From assembly GCA_022678445.1 (NCBI GenBank), contig JALBWU010000012.1, positions 1 through 35,588 on the forward strand: DNA of 35,588 nucleotides, read 5' to 3'. The position numbers and the translations under genes are program-made. Position 1 is the first letter of the stretch. Each line of letters opens with the position of its first letter. Of this stretch, positions 1-9,197 are shown piece by piece. The stretch comes from Candidatus Aramenus sp. CH1. GTDB taxonomy: Archaea; Thermoproteota; Thermoprotei_A; Sulfolobales; Sulfolobaceae. The notes under the pieces are model-generated. The model was not told where the DNA came from. It did no database searches and saw nothing but the letters and a program-made list of their open reading frames with translations.

Positions 1-178
1 AGAAATCCCAGTGGTGTCGTTAACTTCACAGCGACGTTAGCGGAGCGTTAAACATTGTGAAAAAGGAAGATTGTCAACGCTTTGGCTCTTTCCTTTCTCT
101 TCACATCACGGAGTATCTCCCTTAAAGGGGGAGTAACGCTCAAGACCTAGGCAGAACCCTCGCAGGGCAGGGAGGAGG
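1..178 (+). pseudogene. tnpB: Decayed 3' end of IS605-type tnpB (left copy)
   Basis: This is a rightward remnant of the last part of a TnpB (OrfB) gene. Read on the plus strand it matches, with gaps, the leftward copy at 34666-34870: it begins with the codons for RNP.GVV, which precede the C-terminal zinc-finger/RuvC-III region. It has lost about 18 bases that would encode the CPFGRK part and several bases around the conserved HSDVN.ALNIM stretch, so the frame is broken. The last 112 bases, covering the gene's 3' end and the following element end, are almost intact. The 5' part would lie left of the window edge. No functional protein can be made from what is visible. Confidence 0.75.
67..178 (+). 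ncRNA. Candidate omega RNA (reRNA) scaffold and element right end
   Basis: This 112-base segment matches 34666-34776 on the other strand with only about ten differences, although the flanking coding part has decayed. In IS200/IS605 elements the TnpB guide RNA scaffold comes from exactly this region (tnpB 3' end plus right end), with the guide taken from the adjoining flank. The right boundary is placed where the copies stop matching, after GGAGGAGG; the flank here starts TTAGATTTTTGC. Transcription is not shown, and a plain repeat remnant is the alternative. Confidence 0.4.
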
Positions 179-259
179 TTAGATTTTTGCAAAGTCCAGA
201 GATGTACAAAAAAGCGAAAAACACCCGTAAACCACGCAATGTTTGAGTAATGCTTAAAA

Positions 260-1072
260 ATGAGAGGTATTCTTATACTCCGAGAGTGGTCAGATGGAAT
301 TTACTATCTAGGTCCTGAAGGCAGTTTCTCGCATCAAGCAGCTAGTTTGTTGGGAGGAAATCTGGTACCGCAGTCTACTATTAGTGAAATATTTAAGAAA
401 GTGGACGAAGGCGAGAGTAGCTTAGGCGTAGTACCAATAGAAAACAGCCTAGAAGGCCCTGTTAACGAAACCCTAGATAATTTGTTTCAATACGATAGAT
501 TATACGTGCTCTATTCTGTAGAAATACCAGTGGATCTAGTTTTGGCTTCAAGGTCAGAGATAAGTAAGGTAAGAAGAGTTTACTCCCATATTCAAGCTAT
601 TAGGGAAGCCAAGAACACACTTGAGAAGTTAGGTATAAAGGAGTTTATACCCGTGGAAAGCACCTCTAAGGCTGCCCTTATGGCGTTAAGGGACGTGGAG
701 TCTGCCGCCATATGCTCTAGGTTTGCTGCCAAGTTGTACGGCTTGGACGTTCTTTACGATAAGGTTCAGGACGGCGTTAACATAACTAAATTCGTTGTAT
801 TATCAAAGAAGTTCTACGCCTACGGAGAGAGGGGAATATTCATGTTTACGATCCCCGACGAGCCTGGAAGCCTCTACAGGGTACTAGAAAAATTCTACAA
901 GTGGAACGTTAACCTAACTATGATATACTCTAGGCCTATCAGGAGCACGCCTTGGCACTACTATTTCTACTTAGAGTTCGAGAATAAGGTGGATTTGCTA
1001 TCCCTTGAAAAAGAGATCAGAAAGGTAGTACTAGAACTTAAAAATAAGGGAACATACAAAAAGCTTACATGA
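260..1072 (+). CDS. pheA: Prephenate dehydratase with C-terminal ACT domain
   Basis: The enzyme converts prephenate to phenylpyruvate, the committed step to phenylalanine, in the cytoplasm. Residues about 14-180 form the periplasmic-binding-like PDT domain ([14 protein letters not shown] near the start, the [13 protein letters not shown] motif, and the catalytic NITKF near 173). Residues about 190-265 form an ACT domain, where the family's Phe-binding GALV and ESRP motifs appear as GSLY and YSRP. The 270-residue length is normal for a monofunctional archaeal PheA. The ATG at 260 lies directly on an AT-rich box A-like stretch (252-260) and adds about 14 residues before the conserved YYLGPEGS, so the true start may be downstream. 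The 3' end overlaps the convergent neighbour by 8 bases. Confidence 0.93.
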   Translation: MRGILILREWSDGIYYLGPEGSFSHQAASLLGGNLVPQSTISEIFKKVDEGESSLGVVPIENSLEGPVNETLDNLFQYDRLYVLYSVEIPVDLVLASRSEISKVRRVYSHIQAIREAKNTLEKLGIKEFIPVESTSKAALMALRDVESAAICSRFAAKLYGLDVLYDKVQDGVNITKFVVLSKKFYAYGERGIFMFTIPDEPGSLYRVLEKFYKWNVNLTMIYSRPIRSTPWHYYFYLEFENKVDLLSLEKEIRKVVLELKNKGTYKKLT

Positions 1073-2030
1073 CTATGCCGGGCTTCAAGTTCTCGAGGCT
1101 GTAGAGCAACATGTAGCTCTTGGCGTTAGTCATCTGGATAGCGTTTTTAGCTGCGTCCCTTATTACATGCTTGTCCTTTCCGTGAAGCATACAATAACAT
1201 AAGTAGTCCCACGGTTTGTTGCTCTCTCTGAGTACTACGTGAGTCGCCTCGTACAGCTTCTCGGCTATCTGGATGCACGAGTCTTCTACGTTGTCCGTGT
1301 TTATGAGAAGCATGGCGTTCTCCGTTATTCCCACTTTTTCGCCGTTCAATGTAGCCCCGTAGTCCTTTATCACGTGGAGTCCCCTCAGCTCCCTTATTAG
1401 GTCTACCAGTTCCTCTTCTTTATACCCAAACTTTTGAGATATCTCGTAGAAAGGCCTGCTTGTTATAGGAAGAGGCATAGACATGGCCTTTAGCAGTTCC
1501 CTATCCAGCCCTAAGTCTTCAGCAGTTGGTACCTTGTCTGGTATTCCCTCTGGCTTACTCCAGGAGATCCCCCTGATAATATCGTACTTGACGCTGAGCT
1601 TTAGGTTTCTCTTAGAGTAGAGAATAACATAGTCCCTCACCCCAGCCTCTTGCATTAAGTTTTCTATCTTCCTATCAAGGGTGTCCTTGGACTCGGCCTT
1701 TATAACGTACCATACGTTGTACCTAGGATGGTTCCTTATAAAATTGTGAGTGAGCTCCCTAATGCCTAAGGCCATTTTCCTGTACTTCTCTAGGTTTTCT
1801 AGGGGGATGTCAGCAGCGACCAAAGCACCTTCCATTCCCTTCGACCTAAAGTTTACGTACATACCCACGCGTTTAATAACTTCCTTATCGATATACTTCT
1901 TCACCTTAGCTATAACTTCGTCCTCCGTCATGCCCAGCTTTAACGCTATTTTCTCAAAGGGCCTTGGATCCTCAGGAAAATTGTACTCCAGCTCCATAAG
2001 TAAAAGCTTGTCGCGTTCTGGTATGTCCAT
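1065..2030 (-). CDS. Fused siroheme decarboxylase (AhbA/AhbB-like, Lrp/AsnC fold)
   Basis: This 321-residue protein is built from two related halves (about 1-155 and 170-321). Each has a winged-helix Lrp/AsnC-like start ([14 protein letters not shown] and [14 protein letters not shown]) and a ligand half ([19 protein letters not shown] and [19 protein letters not shown]). The THN..R...YN.W signature is typical of siroheme decarboxylases AhbA/AhbB, which convert siroheme to didecarboxysiroheme in the alternative archaeal haem pathway. In many organisms these are two genes; here they form one chain. A DNA-binding Lrp-type regulator is the alternative. A box A-like GTTTTTATTT at about 2054-2064 sits 25-30 bases before the ATG, which suggests a leaderless transcript. 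No other haem gene is in the window. Confidence 0.78.
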   Translation of the reverse strand: MDIPERDKLLLMELEYNFPEDPRPFEKIALKLGMTEDEVIAKVKKYIDKEVIKRVGMYVNFRSKGMEGALVAADIPLENLEKYRKMALGIRELTHNFIRNHPRYNVWYVIKAESKDTLDRKIENLMQEAGVRDYVILYSKRNLKLSVKYDIIRGISWSKPEGIPDKVPTAEDLGLDRELLKAMSMPLPITSRPFYEISQKFGYKEEELVDLIRELRGLHVIKDYGATLNGEKVGITENAMLLINTDNVEDSCIQIAEKLYEATHVVLRESNKPWDYLCYCMLHGKDKHVIRDAAKNAIQMTNAKSYMLLYSLENLKPGIVM

Positions 2031-2063
2031 ATGAAGTAAAGTTATTTGTGTAAATAAAAACGT

Positions 2064-3464
2064 TTATCCAATACCAAGCTTAGCCAGTATTCCGCGAGCT
2101 GCGAGTACTCCGGTGGCCGCTGCAACGTTTATTCCTCTCGAGAGCCCCACGCCGTCTCCAGCGACGTACAAGTTGTCAACAACAGTCTCCATGTTTCTGT
2201 CCACGACGGCTTTCATGCTATAGTATTTTATTTCGGGCGCATACAGGAGGGTGTTCGACGAGTAAAGTCCCGAGGCAAGGTTGTCGAGCCTCTCTAGTCC
2301 TTCAATGAGGTCTGAGACTATCCTGTATGGCAGTCCCATGCTTATATCTCCAGGAGTTACGTCCTTTAGCGTCGGTTTTACTGTAGACCTACTTATCCTT
2401 TCCCAAGTGCTCCTCCTTCCCTTTTCAAAGTCTATGAGTCTCTGTAGGATTGGCTTTTCTCCCCCTAGCCTTGTCATAAGTCTCGCAATGCTCTTGCCAT
2501 ACTCGATAGTGTCCTCTAGAGGATCCGAAAGCTTTATGGTAGCTAGGAAAGCGAAATTGGTGTTGTTGCTCTTCTTGTCTACGTAGGTCTCACCGTTAAC
2601 CCCAATCGTTCCATCATCGTAGACTTCCTTCATTATAAACCCTCTCGGGTTTACGCAGAAGGTTCTCACCTTGTCGTCGTATTTCCTTGTGTACAGTACT
2701 ATTTTCGGATCCCATACAGCTGACGTAAGCTCCTCCATGACGAAAGACTCAACCTCTACCCTTACTCCTATGTCCAGAGGGCCAGGCACCATGTCTATCC
2801 CAAGTTTCTTGCTTTGGTCGTAGAACCACTTTGCCCCAGACCTGCCTGGAGCTACTAAGAGAAGTTTGCTTTCCATTTCTCCCTTGCTGGTCTTTAGGCT
2901 AAACGTCTCTCCCCTTTTCTCTATTGAGTAAACATCGGTCAGCTCAGAGATCTTTATTCCCTTTTTCTCTATGAAGTTTGTTATGTTTTCTATGACTTCT
3001 GGGCTCTTGTCCGTTCCTATGTGTCTCTGGACTATGGGTATGAATTCAGCTCCTGCCTTGGCGGCCCTCTTCTGTATCTCCTTCACTTTCTCGGGGTTAG
3101 GCTTAAATAGCCTGTCCTTTGGAGCTCCAAATTTCACAAAAACCTCGTCAACGTAATTTATGAGCTCTTGGGCAGCGTCCCAGCTCCTCAGGATTTCGTG
3201 AAGCTCTCCACCTATGTCTGGCCTTAAGTTTATTATACCACTACTAAACGTTCCCGCCCCGCCTATACCGTAATTAATGTGACATGGGTTACAGAAGGTA
3301 CACTTTTCCTTAGGTGAGAGAAGGGGGCAACTCCTCTTTAGCGCCCTAACACCCTTATCTACTAGGACTATGTTGTAGTTGCTCCCTTCATTAAGGTTCT
3401 TAGCTATTTCGTAAGCCGCAAAGAGCCCCGCAGGACCGCCACCTATAATTACTAGGTCGTACAT
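2064..3464 (-). CDS. FAD-dependent dehydrogenase of the COG2509 type
   Basis: This is a flavoprotein of unknown substrate. The N-terminus has the dinucleotide-binding [12 protein letters not shown], and the C-terminus the second FAD motif ([20 protein letters not shown]). Between them lies a family-typical Cys-rich segment ([21 protein letters not shown], roughly residues 47-67) followed by [11 protein letters not shown], then LRPDIGGEL. The close Cys spacing could bind metal or an Fe-S cluster, but this is inference. The ATG at 3464 shares a base with the TGA of purA (TGATG) and is preceded by GGTGAG, so the two genes are translationally coupled. A TTG one codon earlier is possible but less likely. 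Coupling to purA suggests co-expression, not necessarily a purine role. Confidence 0.85.
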   Translation of the reverse strand: MYDLVIIGGGPAGLFAAYEIAKNLNEGSNYNIVLVDKGVRALKRSCPLLSPKEKCTFCNPCHINYGIGGAGTFSSGIINLRPDIGGELHEILRSWDAAQELINYVDEVFVKFGAPKDRLFKPNPEKVKEIQKRAAKAGAEFIPIVQRHIGTDKSPEVIENITNFIEKKGIKISELTDVYSIEKRGETFSLKTSKGEMESKLLLVAPGRSGAKWFYDQSKKLGIDMVPGPLDIGVRVEVESFVMEELTSAVWDPKIVLYTRKYDDKVRTFCVNPRGFIMKEVYDDGTIGVNGETYVDKKSNNTNFAFLATIKLSDPLEDTIEYGKSIARLMTRLGGEKPILQRLIDFEKGRRSTWERISRSTVKPTLKDVTPGDISMGLPYRIVSDLIEGLERLDNLASGLYSSNTLLYAPEIKYYSMKAVVDRNMETVVDNLYVAGDGVGLSRGINVAAATGVLAARGILAKLGIG

Positions 3465-4480
3465 CAAGCCTCACCCATCTTTTCCTTTCTCAGATCCACC
3501 ATGTCCATACTGTCTTCTCCCGTACCAATCAGCGTTATAGGAGTCTTTAGTTCTGCTTCTATCTCCTCGATCCACTTTCTTGCTTGCTGGGGCAACTTCT
3601 CGTATTCCCTTACCTTGTAGGCTCCCTTAAATAGGGAGTCTATCTTCGTTATGGCAACTTGAGTGGCAGAGTTTATCCTTATAGCCTCCTTCGCTAGCTT
3701 GACGTTAAATGGGGCAGCCCTCCTTTTCCTTCCGGTCACCGTGGCCACTTCCAGGAGGCCCAACCTGGCAGCTTCCTCTTCACTAAGCTCTCCCTCCAGA
3801 TATCCATTACCTACCCTTGTCACATAAGCCTTGAAGACAATGAGGATCTCGTTTACGTACTTTGGACCAACGCCTAACTCACTTAAAACCCCAGATGAAG
3901 TACAGTTCCTACTGGTGACGTAAGGGTACTCCCCGTGATATAAGCTTAGGAAAGTACCTTGAGTACCCTCAACCCAGACTAAATTCCCTTTCTCCAACTC
4001 GCTTATTACCAAATCTGGTACGCTACCTAGGTATTTCTCCAGTTCTTTGTAGTCCTTGGCGAGCTTAAGTAACCTGAGAATCCTCCTAGCTTCTGCGTAC
4101 CCTACTCCCTGCCCAGTGCTTCCCACGGTTTTCATCAAGTTTTCATCATTTCTCTCATCATCTATCTCTTTTTTTGTAATTATCCCTACGTGCGGATCAA
4201 TAGTTAGCCTGTCTTCAGAGTTAGTGATCTGGATCTCGTGGAATAACTGCTCCATTGAGGTAAGCGCCCCAGGCGCAAGAGCCAATTTTGTCCTGTTGTT
4301 AACAAAGGCAGAGGGTAGTATCCTAATTTTCCAGCTCTTACCTCCGAATACTACTGTATGGCCAGCGTTAATTGATCCGGTTCTTACAGCGTAACTGGGC
4401 GAGTCAGCAAGACCTAAATAAGAAGCTACTTTGCCTTTGCCCTCATCTCCGTAAAAACCACCTACAAGTATATTTAGCAT
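3464..4480 (-). CDS. purA: Adenylosuccinate synthetase (short archaeal form)
   Basis: PurA joins IMP and aspartate using GTP, the first step from IMP to AMP. The P-loop GDEGKGK is at residues 9-15, followed by SINAGHTV, the [12 protein letters not shown] segment, VEGTQG, and [13 protein letters not shown] near the aspartate and IMP sites. At 338 residues it is the compact archaeal type, about 90 shorter than bacterial PurA. The start at 4480 (MLNILVGGF) is preferred over an upstream ATG at 4513, because a T/A-rich box A (4514-4524) sits about 35-40 bases before it, so the upstream ATG would lie at or ahead of the transcription start. It is followed by an overlapping FAD-enzyme gene. Confidence 0.95.
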   Translation of the reverse strand: MLNILVGGFYGDEGKGKVASYLGLADSPSYAVRTGSINAGHTVVFGGKSWKIRILPSAFVNNRTKLALAPGALTSMEQLFHEIQITNSEDRLTIDPHVGIITKKEIDDERNDENLMKTVGSTGQGVGYAEARRILRLLKLAKDYKELEKYLGSVPDLVISELEKGNLVWVEGTQGTFLSLYHGEYPYVTSRNCTSSGVLSELGVGPKYVNEILIVFKAYVTRVGNGYLEGELSEEEAARLGLLEVATVTGRKRRAAPFNVKLAKEAIRINSATQVAITKIDSLFKGAYKVREYEKLPQQARKWIEEIEAELKTPITLIGTGEDSMDMVDLRKEKMGEA

Positions 4481-4513
4481 TAGGCACCGTTTTGATTTGT
4501 GTAGACTCATCAT

Positions 4514-4524
4514 ATAAAAAAATA
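4514..4524 (-). promoter_or_regulatory. Box A of the purA transcript
   Basis: The stretch ATATTTTTTTATATG on the minus strand lies between the purP end and purA and is the best TATA-like element there. A start about 25 bases downstream gives a short leader to the purA ATG at 4480. Confidence 0.55.
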
Positions 4525-4605
4525 TCTAACAAGAATTTGCAATGATAAATACTCTCGGTTTCAATGTATCGTTAACCTTAGAGGGAGACAGTTTTATAAT
4601 TGCAA

Positions 4606-5649
4606 TTAGGTAGTAATTTTATCTATTTCGTTGCTGTTTATAGCGGTCTTTATCTCAATCGCTATTCTCCTTCCAAGGCTTATTGGCTTCCCGAAATAGA
4701 GCTTAGAGTACTGGCTACCTATTCCCATGTAAGCGTTTGTTCCGCCTCCTATTCTAGGAGCCACGTCGAATACAACAAGCTCTAGGTCTGGAGTAACGGT
4801 TAGCTGAAGAGTAAACGGACCAATTATCCCCGGAGGCTGAAGTTTCTTAGTAGCCCCCACGAAGGAGTAGCCTATCTCGAAGACCTTTTCGAGCAAGCTC
4901 TCCCTTATGGTAGCTGGTTCATGTCCTACTTCTATGAGCCTCGGAGTTCTATTTACCTCCAGTTGGATATCTACAGGTAATCTATAGAAAGAGTCCCAGT
5001 CGCTCTGTATCCTCCTGTCCACGCTGATGAGTTCGGTTCTGTCAAACAGGACGCTGTGGAAGTAGTTGACGTTAAAGTAGGCGCCCAGTACAAACTCCTC
5101 TATTACCATATCCTTCAAACTTTCCTCGTCAATTACGTTGCTCTTAAGGAGTTGGTGGAGTTTATTGTCGAAGTCTTTTTTGTCCTTGGCGAAGAAGAAC
5201 CCCCTTTCCACCCTCCTCTTGGCTTCGGGCAACTTGACTATGACGGGGCTGTCTATGTTATCTGGAGTGTAGATCCTAGGCCTCCTTATCTTAGCCTCGT
5301 CAAGTAACTTGTAGTAGTTCTTCTCTCCAAGTCTCTCCTCCCACCTTAACATGAACTTGTTGCCGAAGAACTTGGTCTTCATCTTCTCTAAGTTATCGTA
5401 ACCTAAATACACAGCCATGCTACGGTTGGGCACAACAATGGCCTCGTCCTCTATTAGCTTCTTCTGGACTTCCTCGGAGTATATCTCCTTGAAGTCGTTG
5501 AGCAGTAAGCACTTGTCCACTATTGCCTTGAACTCTAGGTAAGGCCTTTCCCTTCCCTTTTTGCATAGGGCAATTGTTTCAAAACCTTCGTCTTTCGCTC
5601 CGTCAAAAACGTCTAGGGCAGAGTGGCTAGCCAGTGCGGCAATCCTCAT
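4606..5649 (-). CDS. PurP-family ATP-grasp paralogue, divergent copy
   Basis: PurP converts AICAR and formate to FAICAR with ATP in archaeal purine synthesis. This 347-residue protein matches PurP throughout: start [21 protein letters not shown], middle [16 protein letters not shown], and the end [14 protein letters not shown]. Compared with its upstream partner, the glycine-rich ATP loop is altered: the partner's GAKGGKGYF is here [12 protein letters not shown], and [10 protein letters not shown] is here [10 protein letters not shown]. It may therefore act on another substrate or as a partner subunit. Its ATG overlaps the stop of the upstream purP by four bases (ATGA), so both come from one transcript. 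Which of the two performs FAICAR synthesis is inferred, not shown. Confidence 0.82.
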   Translation of the reverse strand: MRIAALASHSALDVFDGAKDEGFETIALCKKGRERPYLEFKAIVDKCLLLNDFKEIYSEEVQKKLIEDEAIVVPNRSMAVYLGYDNLEKMKTKFFGNKFMLRWEERLGEKNYYKLLDEAKIRRPRIYTPDNIDSPVIVKLPEAKRRVERGFFFAKDKKDFDNKLHQLLKSNVIDEESLKDMVIEEFVLGAYFNVNYFHSVLFDRTELISVDRRIQSDWDSFYRLPVDIQLEVNRTPRLIEVGHEPATIRESLLEKVFEIGYSFVGATKKLQPPGIIGPFTLQLTVTPDLELVVFDVAPRIGGGTNAYMGIGSQYSKLYFGKPISLGRRIAIEIKTAINSNEIDKITT

Positions 5650-6644
5650 GTAGTTACCTCACTCAGTCTGTTTCTTTCCATTGCCATATTTATTTCTCTT
5701 GCTATTCTCCTTCCTACACACATAGGTTCGTCCCAGTAAAGCCAGGAGTAGGGGCTGCCGTTTATGTATAAGTTGGTTCCAGCCACTATCCTACCGGAAA
5801 ACTCGAAGACCACTATTTCAAGGTCGTCGGTTACCACGGACTCTAGCGAGAACGGTCCTATCATACCCGGTGGCACTAGCTCTTTCGTGGTGTTCACGAA
5901 CTTGTCCGCGTAGTCGTAGGCCTTGGGCAATAGGCTCTCCCTGGCCACCACTGGTATGTTCCCTGCAACCACAAACGTAGGGGATATGTCCATACTCCAC
6001 GGTAACCTACGAAGCCCGTCCACGTTCGTTTCGTACCTTATGTCTATCCCAGTAAGCTCGACTCTACGTAGGATTGGACTGTAAAAGAACTGGAAGTACA
6101 TGGGAATTCCTATGACGTATTCCTGGATTATTACCTCATCAATACTCTTAATTGCCTTTTTCTCTAGCAACTTGCTAATTCCTTCCTTGAGCTCGCTCTT
6201 GTTCCTCGCCAAGAAGTAACCTTTGCCTCCCTTAGCTCCGGGCAGTTTAACTATGACAAGCCTGTCAACGTCCTCTACGCTCTCAAAGGACTGGGGGATC
6301 TTTATGCCGGACTTCTCTAAAAGGCTCATCTTTTTCTTTTGATTGGACTCCCACTCGAAAAGGTTCCTATTGCCGAAAATTGGTATACTAATCTTCTTCG
6401 CCCTTTCCATGCCCAAGTACTCTATGAGACTTCCGTGGGGAACCAGTACAGCGTCCTCAAGTGAGTTTACGTGGTTAAGCGCTTCGTCGTAGTTTCCGTA
6501 GGGCAAAAACTTGTCTATGAAGCTGAACCTTCTGTAAAAGCTCTCCCTGTTCCTTTCTACTATTAATGCTGTGGTAAAGTTCTCTCTTTTGGCTCCTTTC
6601 AAGATCTGGAGCGAAGAATGGCTGCCAATGGTCGCAATTATCAT
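5646..6644 (-). CDS. purP: FAICAR synthetase PurP (canonical copy)
   Basis: This is the formate-dependent FAICAR-forming enzyme of archaeal IMP synthesis, an ATP-grasp protein. It starts [19 protein letters not shown], carries the intact ATP loop [15 protein letters not shown], and ends with [28 protein letters not shown], all typical for PurP. The ATG at 6644 is chosen over one at 6671: the upstream ATG lies inside the AT-rich promoter and adds nine residues (MHFLFLRIA) not expected in the family. It is the first gene of a two-gene transcript with a diverged paralogue and is divergent from purB, so steps before and after IMP share one intergenic region. Confidence 0.9.
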   Translation of the reverse strand: MIIATIGSHSSLQILKGAKRENFTTALIVERNRESFYRRFSFIDKFLPYGNYDEALNHVNSLEDAVLVPHGSLIEYLGMERAKKISIPIFGNRNLFEWESNQKKKMSLLEKSGIKIPQSFESVEDVDRLVIVKLPGAKGGKGYFLARNKSELKEGISKLLEKKAIKSIDEVIIQEYVIGIPMYFQFFYSPILRRVELTGIDIRYETNVDGLRRLPWSMDISPTFVVAGNIPVVARESLLPKAYDYADKFVNTTKELVPPGMIGPFSLESVVTDDLEIVVFEFSGRIVAGTNLYINGSPYSWLYWDEPMCVGRRIAREINMAMERNRLSEVTT

Positions 6645-6669
6645 CGCTATCCTAAGGAAAAGGAAGTGC

Positions 6670-6690
6670 AAATATTATTAAACCTTTAAT
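6670..6690. promoter_or_regulatory. Shared divergent promoter between purP and purB
   Basis: The 60 bases between the two start codons contain AATATTATTAAACCTTTAATTAA. An AT box on each strand lies about 25-30 bases from the respective ATG (6644 leftward, 6705 rightward), so the two promoters overlap and could be regulated jointly. Confidence 0.55.
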
Positions 6691-6704
6691 TAAGCTTAAC
6701 CATA

Positions 6705-8075
6705 ATGGACGACATTTGTCCCTTAGACTGGAGATATGGAAGCGAAGAGATGAGGAAAATATTCTCAAGGGAACACGTCATTGAGACCAGGATGAGAGTG
6801 GAGATAGCGTTACTCAAGGCGTTAGCTAGACTGGGACTTGCTAGTGAAGAGGACGTAAAGGAAGTAGAGGAAGCGTCAAAGAAAGTTACTATTGAGGAGA
6901 TAGACGAGCTAGAGAAGAAATTGGGCCACGACGTCATGGCAATGGTGGTGGCTTTAGCTGAGAGGGCGGGGGAGCACGGGAGGTTTGTGCACTTTGGCGC
7001 TACCAGTTACGATATTGTGGATACCGCGTACGCCCTAATGTTCAAGGAAGCGTTAGCAGTACTAAAAGGGAAGTTAATAGCAGTTTTGGACAAGCTTGTT
7101 GAGCTTTCGAAAAAGTATGGAAATACTGTAATGGTCGGGAGGACTCATGGTCAACATGCCCTTCCAATTACGCTTGGCTTCAAGTTCGCCAACTACGTTT
7201 ACGAGCTTTCTAGGTCGCTGGAAAGATTGCAAGAAACGGAGAAGAGGGTAGTAAGGGGTAAGATATCTGGCGCGGTAGGCACAATGGCCGCGTGGGACGG
7301 TTACGGGTTAAAGGTTGAGGAACTGGTAATGAGGGAGTTAGGGCTGGATTCACATCCTATATCTACTCAAGTAGCCCCTAGAGACGGTTTTGCGGAACTT
7401 GTGTCCAACCTCGCCATTCTTGGGTCCCAGCTAGATAGGTTAGCATTGGAAATCAGGGAACTAATGAGACCGGAAATTGGAGAGCTTAAAGAGGGAGTAG
7501 GAAACAGGGTGGGTAGCAGTACGATGCCACAGAAGGAGAACCCGGTTACTGCGGAAAAGGTGAGCGGTCTAGCAAAGGTTCTCAGAGGGCTAGTGGTCTC
7601 AGAGTTGGAAAACGTTCCTTTGTGGCACGAGAGGGATCTGACCAATAGTTCTTCGGAAAGGATTGTTCTATCGCACGTCCTAATCACAATAGACGAAATG
7701 CTGAAAAGCACATTGGAAATCCTAGAGAATCTCGTCGTGGACGAGAAAAACATAGAAAAGAACTTGAAAATAACAAACGGCCTCATCATGGCTGAGAGCC
7801 TTATGATAAACTTAACCATGAAAGGAATGGCGAGGCATAAGGCTCATGAGATTGTTTCAAGGCTATCTAAGATTGTTAGGAGCACTGGGAAGACCCTGGA
7901 GGAAGTAGCTATGGAGGACGAGATGGTGAGGAAGTACATGTCGCCAGACGAAATAAGAAAGTCGCTGGACTATACCCAATATTTAGGACAAGTAAATGCC
8001 TTAATAGAAAGGGCAATTGAGTATTACCGCAGAGTTCTAGAGGGCGTTAATTTAAAAAACGTAGCGGTAAAATAA
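6705..8075 (+). CDS. purB: Adenylosuccinate lyase
   Basis: PurB splits SAICAR to AICAR and adenylosuccinate to AMP, releasing fumarate. The 456-residue sequence carries the superfamily landmarks in order: CPLDWRYGS at the N-terminus, the first His region ([10 protein letters not shown], about residues 146-155), and the mobile-loop signature [17 protein letters not shown] (about residues 268-284). The start at 6705 sits about 25 bases after an AT box, which fits a leaderless transcript. It is divergent from the purP pair and a few kilobases from purA, making a purine locus on two strands. A tRNA gene follows after six bases. Confidence 0.96.
   Translation: MDDICPLDWRYGSEEMRKIFSREHVIETRMRVEIALLKALARLGLASEEDVKEVEEASKKVTIEEIDELEKKLGHDVMAMVVALAERAGEHGRFVHFGATSYDIVDTAYALMFKEALAVLKGKLIAVLDKLVELSKKYGNTVMVGRTHGQHALPITLGFKFANYVYELSRSLERLQETEKRVVRGKISGAVGTMAAWDGYGLKVEELVMRELGLDSHPISTQVAPRDGFAELVSNLAILGSQLDRLALEIRELMRPEIGELKEGVGNRVGSSTMPQKENPVTAEKVSGLAKVLRGLVVSELENVPLWHERDLTNSSSERIVLSHVLITIDEMLKSTLEILENLVVDEKNIEKNLKITNGLIMAESLMINLTMKGMARHKAHEIVSRLSKIVRSTGKTLEEVAMEDEMVRKYMSPDEIRKSLDYTQYLGQVNALIERAIEYYRRVLEGVNLKNVAVK
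8051..8059 (+). promoter_or_regulatory. Box A of the tRNA-Thr gene
   Basis: TTTAAAAAA ends about 23 bases before the tRNA 5' end, the normal archaeal spacing. It lies inside the last codons of purB. Confidence 0.6.
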
Positions 8076-8080
8076 TTAAC

Positions 8081-8169
<89 letters not shown>

Positions 8170-8185
8170 CGTTAAAGTGATTACG

Positions 8186-9127
8186 ATGAGGCTAGAGGAC
8201 ATAGGCGAGCACGAGTTTGTAAATAAGGTAATAAGGTCGTTCATAGGAAACAAAGTTTTGGAGGACGTCTTCTTTAAGGACGGGATAGGGTATAAGATAG
8301 ACGGCTTTCAGCTCTCTTACTTATTTCCATTTATGGATTATTACGACGTCGGATGGAAGGCAGTGACAGGAGTGGTAAGCGACCTAGTCTACTCGCTTTC
8401 GCAACCTAAGATCATAATGGCCTCGCTTGGACTTCCAGGCAAAACGGAAGCGAGTGAAGCAGAAAAGCTGATAAGGGGTATATACGAGTCCTCGCTTTAC
8501 TATAACGCAGAATATGCGGGAGGGGACACAAACGGGAGCTCATCTTCGGGGTGGATAGATGTAGCGGGCGTAGGTGAATCGGTTTGCGAGAGATATAACG
8601 ATATAAAGGAAGGAGACGAGCTGGTTTTGACGAACCCTGTAGGTCTAACGTCTAACGTGTTCATATCATACCTTAGCGGTTTCAAAATACCTATCCTCCA
8701 TGAAGCCGAGGTCAGGGTAAAGCACCCAGTAGTTAACGTACACGCCCTTAACGTGTTGCGCGAGCTGTGTCCGCTTATTTCCTATTCCACTGATGTAAGC
8801 GACGGAGTTCTAATCAACATGTACAACGTGGTCAAGCGGTTTAACGTTGGTATAGAGGTCACAAAGCTACCCCTTGACAACAAGGTGGTGTCGCTCCTGA
8901 GCAATTACGGCTACACTTATCTTGACATATTGAGGTACTCCGGTGAGGAGTATGAAGGCTTAATAGCAGTGAGGAAAGGCTACTCTGAAAAGGTGATATC
9001 TAAGCTAAAGTCAATAGGAATGAGGCCATTCGTAGTTGGCAAGGTGATCAGTGGAAGTAATGAAGTCACCTATAAGGGCAAAAGATTAGATGAAGCAGGT
9101 TGGGACAACTTTAAAGGATGGTTTTAA
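8186..9127 (+). CDS. ThiL/AIR-synthase-like protein with altered N-terminal metal motif
   Basis: This 313-residue protein has the layout of thiamine-monophosphate kinase ThiL: LEDIGEHEFV at the start, YYDVGWKAVTGVVSDLVYSLSQP, MASLGLPGK, the conserved GGDTN (about residue 111), and a C-terminal half with STDVSDGV. The N-terminal GDDAA that binds Mg-ATP in ThiL is missing; the corresponding stretch reads FKDGIGYKIDGF. It may be a divergent ThiL or a related enzyme with another substrate. The ATG at 8186 is preferred over a GTG at 8177, which then serves as part of a GTGAT ribosome site. It starts 16 bases after the tRNA and has no clear promoter of its own, so the two may share a transcript. 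Confidence 0.72.
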   Translation: MRLEDIGEHEFVNKVIRSFIGNKVLEDVFFKDGIGYKIDGFQLSYLFPFMDYYDVGWKAVTGVVSDLVYSLSQPKIIMASLGLPGKTEASEAEKLIRGIYESSLYYNAEYAGGDTNGSSSSGWIDVAGVGESVCERYNDIKEGDELVLTNPVGLTSNVFISYLSGFKIPILHEAEVRVKHPVVNVHALNVLRELCPLISYSTDVSDGVLINMYNVVKRFNVGIEVTKLPLDNKVVSLLSNYGYTYLDILRYSGEEYEGLIAVRKGYSEKVISKLKSIGMRPFVVGKVISGSNEVTYKGKRLDEAGWDNFKGWF

Positions 9128-9175
9128 CCTAATAATCTGATTATCTGGAGAATATACTTAAATACGTCTTTGAAA

Positions 9176-9195
9176 GTATCTTATCCCTAAGATAC
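9176..9195. promoter_or_regulatory. Perfect palindrome at the start of the tetraether synthase gene
   Basis: GTATCTTA-TCCC-TAAGATAC is an exact inverted repeat with 8-base arms, ending two bases before the ATG at 9198. A box A-like TATACTTAAATAC at 9153-9165 lies just upstream, so the palindrome covers the expected transcription start. It is a good operator candidate; an RNA hairpin at the 5' end is the alternative. Confidence 0.5.
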
Positions 9196-9197
9196 GT

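Noticed and set aside
7367-7819. Open frame of 150 codons on the minus strand inside purB
   Set aside because: It lies entirely opposite the well-supported purB gene, is rich in Ser, Phe and Leu as expected for the reverse strand, and shows no domain.
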